Translations under genes and position numbers: made by a program
NCBI RefSeq assembly: GCF_001298465.1
Contig: NZ_CP012541.1
Coordinates: forward strand, 1,364,001-1,428,000
Direction of reading: 5' to 3'
Origin: Campylobacter concisus
GTDB taxonomy: Bacteria > Campylobacterota > Campylobacteria > Campylobacterales > Campylobacteraceae
DNA: 64,000 bases
Shown: piece after piece, positions 28,243 through 37,515 of the stretch
Numbering within the stretch: the stretch's first letter is position 1
Layout: the number at the start of each line of letters is the position of its first letter
Notes under the pieces: generated by a model
The model's input: only the letters and a program-made list of their open reading frames with translations
The model's database searches: none
Told to the model about the DNA's origin: nothing

Positions 28243-28981
28243 TTATGCCAACTTTATGATTTAGTAGACGTTTGCCAAATTTTGTCGTAATTGCATTTTT
28301 AATAGCATTTAAAATGTATTTTTTGGCTAGTTTTATGGCCTCTTCTTTTGTGTGTCCATTTGCCAGCAAGCAGGCCAGCGCACTTGCAAAGCTACATCCA
28401 GCCCCGTGCATGATTTCTGGTTTTATTAGTGGCTCTTTAATTTTAAGTATGTCACCATTTTTTTTAAAAAGAGTATCTTCACAAATTTCTGCAACCATGC
28501 TTCGCTTTAAGATCATATCGCAAGGTAAATTTTTGCTATCAAGCTCCAAAACTTTGGCTTCATCGATATTTGGCGTAATAATGTCTGCAAATTTAAAAAG
28601 CTCTTTTAAGCTTGCTATCGCGTCATCTTCTAACAGCTTTGAGCCTGATTTTGCTACGCAAACTGGGTCTATTACTATTTTAATGCCTTGCTTATGAAAT
28701 TTTTCAAGCCAAGCACCAACGCAAGATATAAGCTCTTTATTAAAAAGCATACCAACCTTTATGGCATCTATGTTTAGCTCTTCGTCTACCATTTTGATTT
28801 GTTCATTTAGATTTGTAACATTTGTAGCAAAGATATTGCTAACGCCATTTGTATTTTGTGCCGTAAAAGCCGTGATAGCCGTCGCTGCATAGCAAGAAAA
28901 AGCCTCACATGTCTTTATATCAGCCTGCACGCCAGCACCGCCAACGCTGTCACTTCCTGCAATGATTAATATATTTTTCAT
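28235..28981 (-). CDS. thiD: Hydroxymethylpyrimidine (phosphate) kinase
   Basis: A 248-residue ribokinase-fold enzyme phosphorylating HMP and HMP-P in thiamine synthesis. The N-terminal motif is AGSDSVGGAGVQAD and the anion-hole motif near the C-terminus is HGAGCSFASALA, with Ala replacing the usual Thr of HGTGC. Its ATG overlaps the stop of aminotransferase copy 2 by 4 bp (ATGA), so the three genes are translated together. Confidence 0.92.
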   Translation of the reverse strand: MKNILIIAGSDSVGGAGVQADIKTCEAFSCYAATAITAFTAQNTNGVSNIFATNVTNLNEQIKMVDEELNIDAIKVGMLFNKELISCVGAWLEKFHKQGIKIVIDPVCVAKSGSKLLEDDAIASLKELFKFADIITPNIDEAKVLELDSKNLPCDMILKRSMVAEICEDTLFKKNGDILKIKEPLIKPEIMHGAGCSFASALACLLANGHTKEEAIKLAKKYILNAIKNAITTKFGKRLLNHKVGISD

Positions 28982-30309
28982 CTATCTCCCATACAACCTG
29001 AAATTTTATCAACACTAAAAGGATCATCGACCTTCCAACTACTTGAATACTTTTTAATGCTATTTTTTAATGCATCTACTAAATAATCCACGTCTTGTAG
29101 TGTATGCGTATAGTGGAGTCCAGCCCTTACCCAGCCTGGCTTATGGGTAAATAGTGCATCTTCTTTTAAATGAAGCAAATCATGTCCATATGGCCCAGCA
29201 CAAGAACATCCTGCACGCGTTTGAATGCCGTACTCTTTGCTTAAAACTTTGGCTAGCTCATAAGGCGAAACACCGGCCACATTAAAAGCAAATATCGGCA
29301 AACGCTTTGCATTATTTGGATGATAGCAAGTAAGCTCAGGAATTTCTGCTAGTCTTTTCTCAAAATACTCTCCAAGCTCGCTCTCGTTTTCATATATTGT
29401 CCCAAATCCTATCTCATTTCTCAGCCTATAAGCCAAATTTGCCCTTATAAGTCCTAAAATAGGCGGCGTACCAGCCTCTTCTAGCTGTTCACTATCTTTT
29501 ACAAATATAGCATAGTTTTTGTTAACATAACTTACCGTTCCACCACCAGCAAATGTCGGCTCATCTGAGTTTGCAAGTATCTTTTTTATAGCAAGAAGCC
29601 CACAACTTCCAACTCCACCAAGCAATTTATGTGGCGATAAAAAAAGAGCATCAAAATAGTCACAATCAATATTTCCATATGCGCTAAAACTTGCAGCATC
29701 AAATGCTACAACGCCACCATAAGATTTTATAAGAGTGTAAATTTTTCTGTAATCGCTCAAAACCCCAGTCACATTTGAAGCCACACTAAAAGTTGCGATG
29801 ATCTCACGACCGACATTTATCCTTAAAATTTGCTCCAAATGATTAAAGTCGATCCCTCCATTTTTATCAAGCCTGATACGCTCAACCTCACAAAGTGCCT
29901 GTCTAAAGCTTATCTCATTTGAATGGTGCTCATAAGGGCCAAGTACTACGAGCGGAGAATTTTCATCTGGCTTTAATGCATATCTTTTTTTGAGTGCTGG
30001 TGGTGCATAAATTCCTAAAATTTCTTGAAATTTCTTTATCGCACCGGTAGCTCCATTGCCACAAGTAAAAAGATAAAAGCTCTCATCAAGTCCTAGTAAG
30101 CTTTTTAATTCACGTCTTGAATCTTCATAAGTTTGAGCAGTTTTGTAGGCGTTTGATGAGCTGATAGAATGCGTATTTGCGTATGTTTGGAGTATTTTTG
30201 CCATCTCATCTTCGATAGGTTTATAAGCTAGTCCTGAAGCTGTAAAGTCAAAATAATAAATGCCATTTTTTAAAATTATATTTTCTCTAATATGCTCTAA
30301 ATTTACCAA
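28978..30309 (-). CDS. Class V aminotransferase / cysteine-desulfurase-like PLP enzyme (copy 2)
   Basis: A 443-residue paralogue of the enzyme at 26289-27566, colinear along its length. The PLP lysine is in LSPHKLLGG, the Cys loop is TRAGCSCAGP, and GPYEHHSNEIS is present. Copy 2 has an extra C-terminal tail of about 20 residues ending SGCMGDR. It starts at TTG with AAGGG upstream and heads the operon with thiD and thiE, with a -10 at 30336-30341. Whether it is a desulfurase, lyase or transaminase cannot be told from sequence. Confidence 0.85.
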   Translation of the reverse strand: MVNLEHIRENIILKNGIYYFDFTASGLAYKPIEDEMAKILQTYANTHSISSSNAYKTAQTYEDSRRELKSLLGLDESFYLFTCGNGATGAIKKFQEILGIYAPPALKKRYALKPDENSPLVVLGPYEHHSNEISFRQALCEVERIRLDKNGGIDFNHLEQILRINVGREIIATFSVASNVTGVLSDYRKIYTLIKSYGGVVAFDAASFSAYGNIDCDYFDALFLSPHKLLGGVGSCGLLAIKKILANSDEPTFAGGGTVSYVNKNYAIFVKDSEQLEEAGTPPILGLIRANLAYRLRNEIGFGTIYENESELGEYFEKRLAEIPELTCYHPNNAKRLPIFAFNVAGVSPYELAKVLSKEYGIQTRAGCSCAGPYGHDLLHLKEDALFTHKPGWVRAGLHYTHTLQDVDYLVDALKNSIKKYSSSWKVDDPFSVDKISGCMGDR

Positions 30310-30335
30310 ATCACAACCCTTGTTTTTTGCGTAGC

Positions 30336-30341
30336 ATTATA
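30336..30341 (-). promoter_or_regulatory. -10 element for the copy 2-thiD-thiE operon
   Basis: TATAAT on the minus strand, 27 bp upstream of the TTG start. The 110-bp divergent gap has no room for a typical TPP riboswitch. Confidence 0.5.
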
Positions 30342-30363
30342 GATTAATTTAGCTAAAATATAC

Positions 30364-30369
30364 TACAAT
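30364..30369 (+). promoter_or_regulatory. -10 element for the DUF234-flgS operon
   Basis: TACAAT on the plus strand, followed about 9 bp later by the AAAGGAG ribosome site of the first gene. The mRNA leader would be very short if translation starts before 30420. Confidence 0.4.
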
Positions 30370-30419
30370 GCCCAAATAAAGGAGCCGATATAAAAGCTTT
30401 AAAATCAACATTTGAGCGA

Positions 30420-31256
30420 ATGAAACACCTTGACATAAATGAACTTATTAAATTTCATCTCGTCTTTGATGAGTTTGATTTAAAGCACTCATATTATGAT
30501 GTTTTTGAAGCAATCGAGGCTGAAATTTTAAACAACTTCTTAGCCTTGATGCCAAAATTTTACTTCAAACCCGATACAAACGATGCTATAAAATCTGCCC
30601 TCATAAAACTCGCACGAAGCGATAGAAAAAAATTCAATGTAAATAAAATTTTACCTCAAAGCCTAGCTAGCAAAGTCTATGCAAAGCTTTTTGAAAAGAA
30701 TTTTTTATTGCTAGAAAAAAGCAGAGAAGTACTTCCAAAAAGGTCAAAAAACCAAATGCTAAAAAAAGAAGAAAGGGGCTATAAAATTGAGGATAAAATA
30801 CATTTTAATAGCCATTTCTCAAGGTTTTGGTTTAGATTTATAGAGCCAAATTTAAGCTTGCTAAAAGCTGGTAAAAATGATGAAATTTTAGCCATTATAA
30901 AAAAGGAATTTGACGAATATGCAAGCCTTGGATTTGAAATTTTATGCGGTGAGCTAATGGCAAAAAAATTTCTGATTAATGGCATATTTTTAAGTAGCTT
31001 TTGGAGCAGGAATATAGAGCTTGATATGCTCTTAAATATAGGCGGTAAGATCATAGTCGGCGAGGCAAAATACAAAGAGAGAAAGGTTTGTAAAAACGTG
31101 CTAAATTTACTATTAAAAAAATGCGAAAAACTAAATATCAGGCCAGATATTATCGCTCTTTTTTCAAAGAGTGGATTTAGTAGCGAGCTAAGAAATTTAA
31201 AGGATGAAAGGCTAAGGCTTTATGAAATTAGCGATTTTGAGGAACTTTTAAAATGA
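30420..31256 (+). CDS. DUF234-like protein with PD-(D/E)XK nuclease-type core
   Basis: A cytoplasmic protein of at least 278 residues. The C-terminal half (about 125-265) resembles the DUF234 domain found behind archaeal-type AAA ATPases: FSRFWFRFIEPN, then Asp202 in ELDMLL and Glu215-x-Lys217 in VGEAKYK, the usual restriction-fold catalytic pattern. No ATPase domain is present. The only ATG (30420) has a weak ribosome site, while AAAGGAG stands 6 nt before an in-frame ATA at 30390, so the N-terminus is uncertain. It is coupled by a 4-bp overlap to flgS. The role is unknown. Confidence 0.75.
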   Translation: MKHLDINELIKFHLVFDEFDLKHSYYDVFEAIEAEILNNFLALMPKFYFKPDTNDAIKSALIKLARSDRKKFNVNKILPQSLASKVYAKLFEKNFLLLEKSREVLPKRSKNQMLKKEERGYKIEDKIHFNSHFSRFWFRFIEPNLSLLKAGKNDEILAIIKKEFDEYASLGFEILCGELMAKKFLINGIFLSSFWSRNIELDMLLNIGGKIIVGEAKYKERKVCKNVLNLLLKKCEKLNIRPDIIALFSKSGFSSELRNLKDERLRLYEISDFEELLK

Positions 31257-32242
31257 ACGAACACGATATCCAAGCTGGCTTAAAAAGTCTGATAGAGCAG
31301 ACTTATCTGATAGAAAACGAATATAAAAATTTAACATCATCTTATGCAAACTTGCAAAATTTCATTAAAGATATTGTGGAAATTCTGCCAAATGCTATCT
31401 GGGTGTTAGATGAAAATGATGAGATCTTTTTACAAAACTCAGAAGCAGTAAGACTTGGTAAAATTTTTAAAGAGATACCAAAAAAAGAGGGTGAGATAAA
31501 TGTAAATGGGCAAATTTATCTTTTTAAAACAAGCTCTAAAGACAATAAACTAATAATCTCTGCAACAAACATAACAGTAGAAAAACGCACCGAGCGTCTT
31601 GCCTCTATGGGCCAAGTAGCAGCTCACCTAGCCCACGAGATCAGAAATCCAGTAGGCTCTATCTCGCTTTTAGCTTCAACTCTACTTAAAAGAGCTGATG
31701 AACGCACAAAGCCTATCGTAAATCAAATACAAAAAGCTACATGGCGAGTCGAACGCATAATCAAAGCCACTCTGCTTTTCACAAAGGGCCTTAACATAAA
31801 TGCACAAATTTTTGACTTTTCACAGCTTAAAAAAGAGTGTGAAGAGGCTATAAATTTTTACGACTATTCAAAGGATATTAAATTTAGCCTAGAATTTCCA
31901 GATGGCAAATATATGGGCGACCTTGATCTACTAGCCATTGTCTTTCAAAATATTTTATTTAACGCCATTGATGCCATCGAAGAGAGTGATGATGATGAGG
32001 GAGAGATCATTTTAAGCTATGAAAAAACACCAAGTGAGCATAAATTTATCATTTACGATAGTGGCGAGCCTATCAAAGACAAAGCCATAGTCTTTGAGCC
32101 ATTTAAAAGTAGCAAGCTAAAAGGAAACGGCCTTGGACTACACCTTTGCTTGCAGATCATAGAGGCTCACAAAGGCAGTATCGAGATCACACTAAATCCA
32201 AAAACATTTTGCATAAATTTACCAATAAAGGAGAAAGAATGA
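31253..32242 (+). CDS. flgS: Flagellar sensor histidine kinase FlgS
   Basis: A 329-residue soluble kinase without membrane segments. A PAS-like region (about 40-105, NAIWVLDENDEIFLQNSEA) is followed by the H-box LAHEIRNPVGS (His about 128), the N-box NILFNAIDAIEE and the G-box GNGLGLHLCLQI. In Campylobacter FlgS senses the flagellar export apparatus/MS-C ring and phosphorylates FlgR, which drives sigma-54 flagellar genes. It overlaps both neighbours by 4 bp. FlgR is not in the window. Confidence 0.9.
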   Translation: MNEHDIQAGLKSLIEQTYLIENEYKNLTSSYANLQNFIKDIVEILPNAIWVLDENDEIFLQNSEAVRLGKIFKEIPKKEGEINVNGQIYLFKTSSKDNKLIISATNITVEKRTERLASMGQVAAHLAHEIRNPVGSISLLASTLLKRADERTKPIVNQIQKATWRVERIIKATLLFTKGLNINAQIFDFSQLKKECEEAINFYDYSKDIKFSLEFPDGKYMGDLDLLAIVFQNILFNAIDAIEESDDDEGEIILSYEKTPSEHKFIIYDSGEPIKDKAIVFEPFKSSKLKGNGLGLHLCLQIIEAHKGSIEITLNPKTFCINLPIKEKE

Positions 32243-32901
32243 ACATACAAAACGAACTTGAGGCTTTTAAAAAATCTCTTCAAACGCTTGATTTGAGAGA
32301 AATTTCAAACGATGGAGCAAAAAACGTTGCATTTATTTGCATCGATATGATAGAAGCATTTGCTGGCAGTGGCGCGCTCGCTAGTCAAAGAGTAGCCGCC
32401 TTATCAAAAGGGATCGCGACACTTTTTGATAGAGCGTGGAAAGATTTTGGCTTTAGAAATTTTATCCTTATAGAAGATAGACACACTAGTGATTCAAAAG
32501 AATTTGAGAATTTTCCACCACATGCCATACTTGATACAAATGAGATAAAAACCGTAAAAGAGATAGAAAATCTAAGCTTTTTTAAAGAGATCAAAGCATT
32601 TTATAAAAACTCTTTAAGCATTGCATTTAATCAAGAATTTGAGAAATTTTTAGAAGAGCATCCAGAACTAGACACCTTTATAGTCACTGGAGATTGCACT
32701 GATATGTGCGTTTATCAGTGTGTTAGCTATCTTAAACTACGAGCCAATGAATACAATAAAAAAGCAAGAGTTATTGTGCCGTTTGATCTTACGCAAACAT
32801 ATGACATACCAGGACACAATGGCGACTTTTACCATGAGATGTTTTCTCTTCATATGAAGCTAGCACTTGGTGCTGATGTGGTAAAGGGTATTAAATTTTA
32901 A
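32239..32901 (+). CDS. Isochorismatase-family cysteine hydrolase
   Basis: A 220-residue hydrolase. The N-terminal Asp is in FICIDMIEAF and the nucleophile Cys is in VTGDCTDMCV, the nicotinamidase/isochorismatase signature. The frame is open further upstream inside flgS, but the ATG at 32239 has AAAGGAGA before it and overlaps the flgS stop as ATGA. It could be a nicotinamidase, but the substrate is not fixed by the motifs. It is the last gene of the plus-strand operon and meets the next gene tail-to-tail with a 4-bp overlap. Confidence 0.85.
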   Translation: MNIQNELEAFKKSLQTLDLREISNDGAKNVAFICIDMIEAFAGSGALASQRVAALSKGIATLFDRAWKDFGFRNFILIEDRHTSDSKEFENFPPHAILDTNEIKTVKEIENLSFFKEIKAFYKNSLSIAFNQEFEKFLEEHPELDTFIVTGDCTDMCVYQCVSYLKLRANEYNKKARVIVPFDLTQTYDIPGHNGDFYHEMFSLHMKLALGADVVKGIKF

Positions 32902-33572
32902 AGCTTACTTGAAATATTTATGAGCCTATTTAGCTCGTCAAATTTAAAGCTAAGCTCGTATTTATTCGATACGATTTCATTAGGACTTTCGCTAAATTTC
33001 ATATCACAGCTTAGCAAAAGTCCTTTGACAAAGATTTTGTGATCTAGTTCGTAAGTGCTTAAACACTCATTTACTACGCTCAAAAGCTCATTTGCTAGCA
33101 CTGGCTCTTCAAAGACCACATCTGATCTAAAAGCCACATACGCAGCTCCGCCCTCGTACTCTATCCTATAATAATTTTGTTCATCAAAAGCGGTGCAAAG
33201 AATCATACTAATCGTGTGACCATTAAAATTTTCATCTAGCTCAAATTGTGGCATACCAAATGCGCTAAGCCCAAATTTTTCGCCAAACTCACGTGCTTTA
33301 TTTGCAAGCTCGAGCAACCGCTCATCAAAGCCATTTATATTTTCATAACCCCAAAGCCACGTATTTGACGAGAAGCTTTCAGAGCCAATAAACTGCATGT
33401 CAAACTCACGCCCATCAAAGTAAATTTTGCCACTATCAAAATCAACCTGCCAGTTGCTACCTTCAACAAGTAGCTTAAATGCACGTTTTTGAAGTAATGT
33501 CGCTTTGCCAACACATGCGCTAAAAAGCTCGCTCCAGTTACTTTTATCTACGCCAAGCTTATCTAAAAACAT
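32898..33572 (-). CDS. DUF6882-like hypothetical protein
   Basis: A 224-residue cytoplasmic protein with alternating strands and the block SFSSNTWLWGYENI, followed by a pattern of aromatic and acidic residues that I associate with DUF6882 (assignment from memory, not searched). No signal peptide or catalytic motif is seen. The frame extends 7 codons upstream, but GGAG lies 6 nt before the ATG at 33572, 14 bp after the dnaE stop, so it is probably cotranscribed with dnaE. The function is unknown. Confidence 0.75.
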   Translation of the reverse strand: MFLDKLGVDKSNWSELFSACVGKATLLQKRAFKLLVEGSNWQVDFDSGKIYFDGREFDMQFIGSESFSSNTWLWGYENINGFDERLLELANKAREFGEKFGLSAFGMPQFELDENFNGHTISMILCTAFDEQNYYRIEYEGGAAYVAFRSDVVFEEPVLANELLSVVNECLSTYELDHKIFVKGLLLSCDMKFSESPNEIVSNKYELSFKFDELNRLINISSKL

Positions 33573-33586
33573 CGCTTCTCCAGGCA

Positions 33587-36500
33587 TTAGCAAGCTATTG
33601 CTTGAAGTGCTTTTTCTTTAAAGCTGTCATTTACAACAAATTTTGTCTTATAGACAAAAATTTGAGCCGTACTTTCATTTTTTATCTTAATAACAAGACG
33701 TTTATCATTGTTTGTGCCACTTTTTATATGTTCGTTATAGCCAAGATTATAAAGGCTAGTTATCTTATCTTTGCTAAGCTCACTAAGGCATAAAAGCACC
33801 TCTAGCTCAGCATATTCTCTTGCTTTTTGAGGCGTGCTAGATTCTTCATTTTTAGAAAATTTAGAGTTTTGTTTTAGCTTTCTTGTCTTAAAGTCTAAAT
33901 TTTGCGCATCTTCTAGGCTATAAACCTCGTTTAAATTTGTCCTTACAAATTGATCATCTTTTGTGATATTTATCCTAAAAGCATAAGGCAGGTCACGTTT
34001 TGCTTCATCTTTTACTATATCTTCGATATTACCAAGCTCTCTTTCAAAGACTGCGATCTCGATATTTCCGTGAAAATCAAGCACGTTTATAGTGCCCATT
34101 TTCTTGCCACTTTTGGTTATCCTTGTGCTAAAGTCCTCGATCTTACCAACGACTAAAATTTCAGCGCTTTGTGGCAAGCTCTCAAATTCTGAGCTTAGAG
34201 TGTATTTTATCTTGTTGATCTCGTCTTTATAATCATCAAGCGGGTGGCCTGAGAGGTAGATACCAACGCTCTCTTGCTCAAATTTTAAAATTTGTTTGAT
34301 GTCAAATTCATCATTTATCGTGACAAAATTTATCTTCACATCATTCATGCTCTCATCTTCGCCAAACAAGCTCTCAACTGCATTTTTACGGATCTGAGCA
34401 GCACTTTTGCAAGCTTCTATGATATTTTCTACATTTTGCATAAGCATCTTACGACTAAAGCCAAACTCATCAAAACATCCAGCTTTTATGAGGCTTTCAA
34501 AGACCTTCTTATTTACTTTAAATGGATCGATCCTTGAGACAAAGTCGTCCATACTCTTAAATTCGCCATTTGCTTCACGCTCAGTGATAATGTTTTCAAT
34601 AGCCGCTCCACCAACACCTTTAATCGCACCAAGCCCAAAGATAATGCCGTCATGATCGCCATTTTTAACGACGCTAAATTCTTTAGTTGATTTATTGATA
34701 GATGGTGGCAAAGTATCTATATTTATGCGTTTTATCTCATCGATATAGCGAACGATCTTATCGACGTTGCTCTCTTCGCTCGTAAGAAGTGCTGCCATAA
34801 ATTCAGCCGGGTAATAAGCCTTAAGATAAGCCGTTTGAAATGTGACGTAGGCGTAAGCTGCGGAGTGAGATTTATTAAAGCCATATCCTGCAAATTTTAC
34901 AATTAGCTCGAAAAGATCGTCTGCTTTTTGTCCATTTAACCCTTTTGCCTCAGCACCTTTTACAAACTCTCCCTTTAGCCTGTCCATCTCTTCTTTAATC
35001 TTTTTACCCATCGCACGGCGCACAAGATCCGCCCCGCCAAGACTAAAGCCACCTATGGCTTGAACGATTTGCATAACTTGCTCTTGATAAACGATTACGC
35101 CGTATGTTGGCGCAAGGATTGGCTCAAGCTCTTTAAATGAGTAGGTTATCTCCGCCTCACCATGTTTTCTTTTGACAAAGTCATCAAGCATGCCACTTTC
35201 CATCGGTCCTGGGCGGTAGAGTGCTAGCATCGCGACGATATCCTCAAAGCAGTCTGGACGCAAGCTAGTTCCTAGCTTTCTCATGCCTTCGCCCTCGATT
35301 TGGAAAATTCCTATCGCTTGGCCGCTTTGTATCATTTTATAAACATTAGAATCGTTTTTATCGATCTGCTCCCAAATAATATCCTTGCTAGTTCGTTGTT
35401 TTACTAGCTTTATGGCATTATCGATAACCGTTAGTGTTTTTAGTCCAAGAAAGTCGAATTTAATTAAATCCACATCCTCAAGATATTTAAGACTATACTG
35501 CGTAACATAGCGATCTTCTGGGCTGTTTGGCTGACGAAATAGCGGAGTTTTGTTCCACAGCTCCTCATTTGAAATAACAACACCTGCTGCGTGCTGGCCA
35601 GCGTTTCTGTTTAGTCCCTCAAGGTCAAGTGCAAATTTCCAAATTTTAGCTGCCTTTGAATTTTGACTTATTAACTCAGCTATCTTTGGCTCTTTTTCAT
35701 AAGCATCTTTTAGCGTAATACCAAGTTCATCAGGTATTAGCTTTGCCATCGCATCGGCTTCGGCGTAAGGCATATCACAAACCCTAGCAACATCTCTAAT
35801 AACACCTTTTGCGAGCAATTTACCAAATGTAATAACGCCAGCAACGTTAAATTTTCCATATTTTTGCGTAACATAGTCAATTATCTCACCACGCCTACTT
35901 TGACAAAAGTCCACGTCGATATCTGGCATGCTAACACGTTCTGGGTTTAGAAACCTCTCAAAAAGTAGGTTGTATGGGATAGGATCAAGGTCAGTGATCT
36001 TTAGCGAGTAAGCGACCAAGCTACCAGCCGCAGAACCACGTCCTGGACCAACTGGCACGCCTCTACTTTTAGCCTCATTTATGAAGTCCCAAACGATCAT
36101 CATATAGCCTGGGAAATTCATTTTATTAATTATGCCAATCTCTATCTCAAGGCGCTTTTTGTATTCGTCATGTAAATTTTCAGGGACAAATTTTAGCCTC
36201 TCATCAAGTCCCTTTCTGCATTCATATTCAAAAAATACAGCATCATTTTTAAAGCTATATCTATTTTCAGGCTCTGGAAGTGTTAAATTTCTCTCTTTAG
36301 CATACTCAAGTGTAAATTTAAAATTTGGCGGAGTTGGGTTGCCAAGCTTGATCTCAAGGTTGCACTTATCCACGATCTCTTGGGTATTTTCTATCACTTC
36401 AGGGATATCTAAAAATAGCTCACTCATCTGCTCTTTGCTTTTTACGAAAAACTCATGAACGCTGTGGCGAAGTCGGTTTGGATCATCTAAAGTTTTGTTC

Positions 36501-37204
36501 ATCGCGATACACATAAAAACCTCATGTGCGTCAGCTCGCTCTTTAAAAGTGTAGTGAGTGTCATTTGTAGCTATAACTTTTATGCCAGTCTCTTTGGCGA
36601 TGCGTAAAATATCATCATCAATGCGTTTTTGATCGCCGATGCCGTGACGCATGATCTCAAGATAAAAGTCATCTCCAAAAATTTCTTTATATTCAAGTGC
36701 GACCTCTTTTGCTCTCTCATAGCCCTTTGCGCCAAATTTGACGTTACGATCGCTTAAATTTAGATGCCAACTCACCTCGCCCTGCAAGCAAGCAGAGCTA
36801 CAAACCAAGCCCTCGCTGTGCTCTTTTAAGATTTTCTTATTTATACGAGGATAGTAGTAAAAGCCCTCGATGTAGCTCATGGAGCTAAGATACATTAAAT
36901 TTTTATAGCCAGTCTCGTTTTTAGCGATTAGTATAAGGTGAAAGCGCTGTTTGGTGCTCTTATCATCAAGCTGCTCGCCGTTATGCACGTAAGCTTCGAT
37001 GCCAATTAGCGGTTTTATCCCCTCTTTTTTCATCGCCTTGTAAAAATCTATCGCTCCAAACATATTGCCGTGATCAGTAATTGCCGCTGCTGTGTCACCT
37101 CTATCATGAAGCACATGAGCTAGCTCTTTTATCTTGTTTGCTCCGTCAAGTAGGGAGTATTCGGTGTGTAAATGCAGGTGTGTAAAGCTAGAATTTTCAC
37201 TCAT
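33587..37204 (-). CDS. dnaE: DNA polymerase III alpha subunit
   Basis: The 1205-residue replicative polymerase. It has an N-terminal PHP domain (THLHLHTEYSLLDG), the C-family palm with PDIDVDFCQSRRG carrying two catalytic Asp and the third in IKFDFLGLKTL, then finger motifs (GPMESGMLDDFVKRKHG), a helix-hairpin-helix region and an OB fold (about 985-1075). Its size is normal for DnaE. GGATAAAAA precedes the ATG. It has no upstream partner and probably starts its own transcript, with the DUF6882-like gene following. Confidence 0.95.
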   Translation of the reverse strand: MSENSSFTHLHLHTEYSLLDGANKIKELAHVLHDRGDTAAAITDHGNMFGAIDFYKAMKKEGIKPLIGIEAYVHNGEQLDDKSTKQRFHLILIAKNETGYKNLMYLSSMSYIEGFYYYPRINKKILKEHSEGLVCSSACLQGEVSWHLNLSDRNVKFGAKGYERAKEVALEYKEIFGDDFYLEIMRHGIGDQKRIDDDILRIAKETGIKVIATNDTHYTFKERADAHEVFMCIAMNKTLDDPNRLRHSVHEFFVKSKEQMSELFLDIPEVIENTQEIVDKCNLEIKLGNPTPPNFKFTLEYAKERNLTLPEPENRYSFKNDAVFFEYECRKGLDERLKFVPENLHDEYKKRLEIEIGIINKMNFPGYMMIVWDFINEAKSRGVPVGPGRGSAAGSLVAYSLKITDLDPIPYNLLFERFLNPERVSMPDIDVDFCQSRRGEIIDYVTQKYGKFNVAGVITFGKLLAKGVIRDVARVCDMPYAEADAMAKLIPDELGITLKDAYEKEPKIAELISQNSKAAKIWKFALDLEGLNRNAGQHAAGVVISNEELWNKTPLFRQPNSPEDRYVTQYSLKYLEDVDLIKFDFLGLKTLTVIDNAIKLVKQRTSKDIIWEQIDKNDSNVYKMIQSGQAIGIFQIEGEGMRKLGTSLRPDCFEDIVAMLALYRPGPMESGMLDDFVKRKHGEAEITYSFKELEPILAPTYGVIVYQEQVMQIVQAIGGFSLGGADLVRRAMGKKIKEEMDRLKGEFVKGAEAKGLNGQKADDLFELIVKFAGYGFNKSHSAAYAYVTFQTAYLKAYYPAEFMAALLTSEESNVDKIVRYIDEIKRINIDTLPPSINKSTKEFSVVKNGDHDGIIFGLGAIKGVGGAAIENIITEREANGEFKSMDDFVSRIDPFKVNKKVFESLIKAGCFDEFGFSRKMLMQNVENIIEACKSAAQIRKNAVESLFGEDESMNDVKINFVTINDEFDIKQILKFEQESVGIYLSGHPLDDYKDEINKIKYTLSSEFESLPQSAEILVVGKIEDFSTRITKSGKKMGTINVLDFHGNIEIAVFERELGNIEDIVKDEAKRDLPYAFRINITKDDQFVRTNLNEVYSLEDAQNLDFKTRKLKQNSKFSKNEESSTPQKAREYAELEVLLCLSELSKDKITSLYNLGYNEHIKSGTNNDKRLVIKIKNESTAQIFVYKTKFVVNDSFKEKALQAIAC

Positions 37205-37480
37205 TTTTTATCCTTTTTTAATGAGTGGATTTTACAAAATTTTGGCTAATAAGGTGCTTGATGAAAACTTAATGGAAGCTTTAAAATTTATAGAATTTGT
37301 AGTTTGTGGCTAAGAACAAAGCGCGCCGTCATCTAACGCACTATGCTATTAAGGTCTTGTAAATTTTAAAATTTCATGAACGAGTAATTTCGGCTCTAAA
37401 ATTTGAGCTAAGCGGTCAGTGAAGCCAAAATTTAGTAGTCATTTCTTGCGAGTGAATGGAATTTTAAAATCTATAAAGCG
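37205..37480. other. Intergenic stretch between usp and dnaE
   Basis: No gene, repeat or RNA structure is recognised here. Close to dnaE a TAAAAT hexamer (minus strand, about 37231-37236) could be its -10. The remainder carries scattered AAATTTTAAAATTT-like AT blocks and no convincing ORF. Confidence 0.4.
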
Positions 37481-37512
37481 AAAAAGAATTAGATCGCGGA
37501 CCAAGCCGCAAT
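37481..37512 (-). terminator. Rho-independent terminator of the usp gene
   Basis: On the minus strand ATTGCGG-CTTGGT-CCGCGAT forms a 7-bp stem (one G-U pair) with a 6-nt loop, beginning 4 bp past the usp stop. It is followed by CTAATTCTTTTT. Confidence 0.6.
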
Positions 37513-37515
37513 CCA

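Noticed and set aside
30310..30419. TPP riboswitch ahead of the thiamine operon
   Set aside because: The leader from the predicted -10 to the start codon is only about 20 nt, and no CUGAGA-type motif was seen.
37205..37515. tRNA or small RNA in the usp-dnaE gap
   Set aside because: No cloverleaf or T-loop (GGTTCGAAT-like) sequence could be found; only the usp terminator hairpin is supported.
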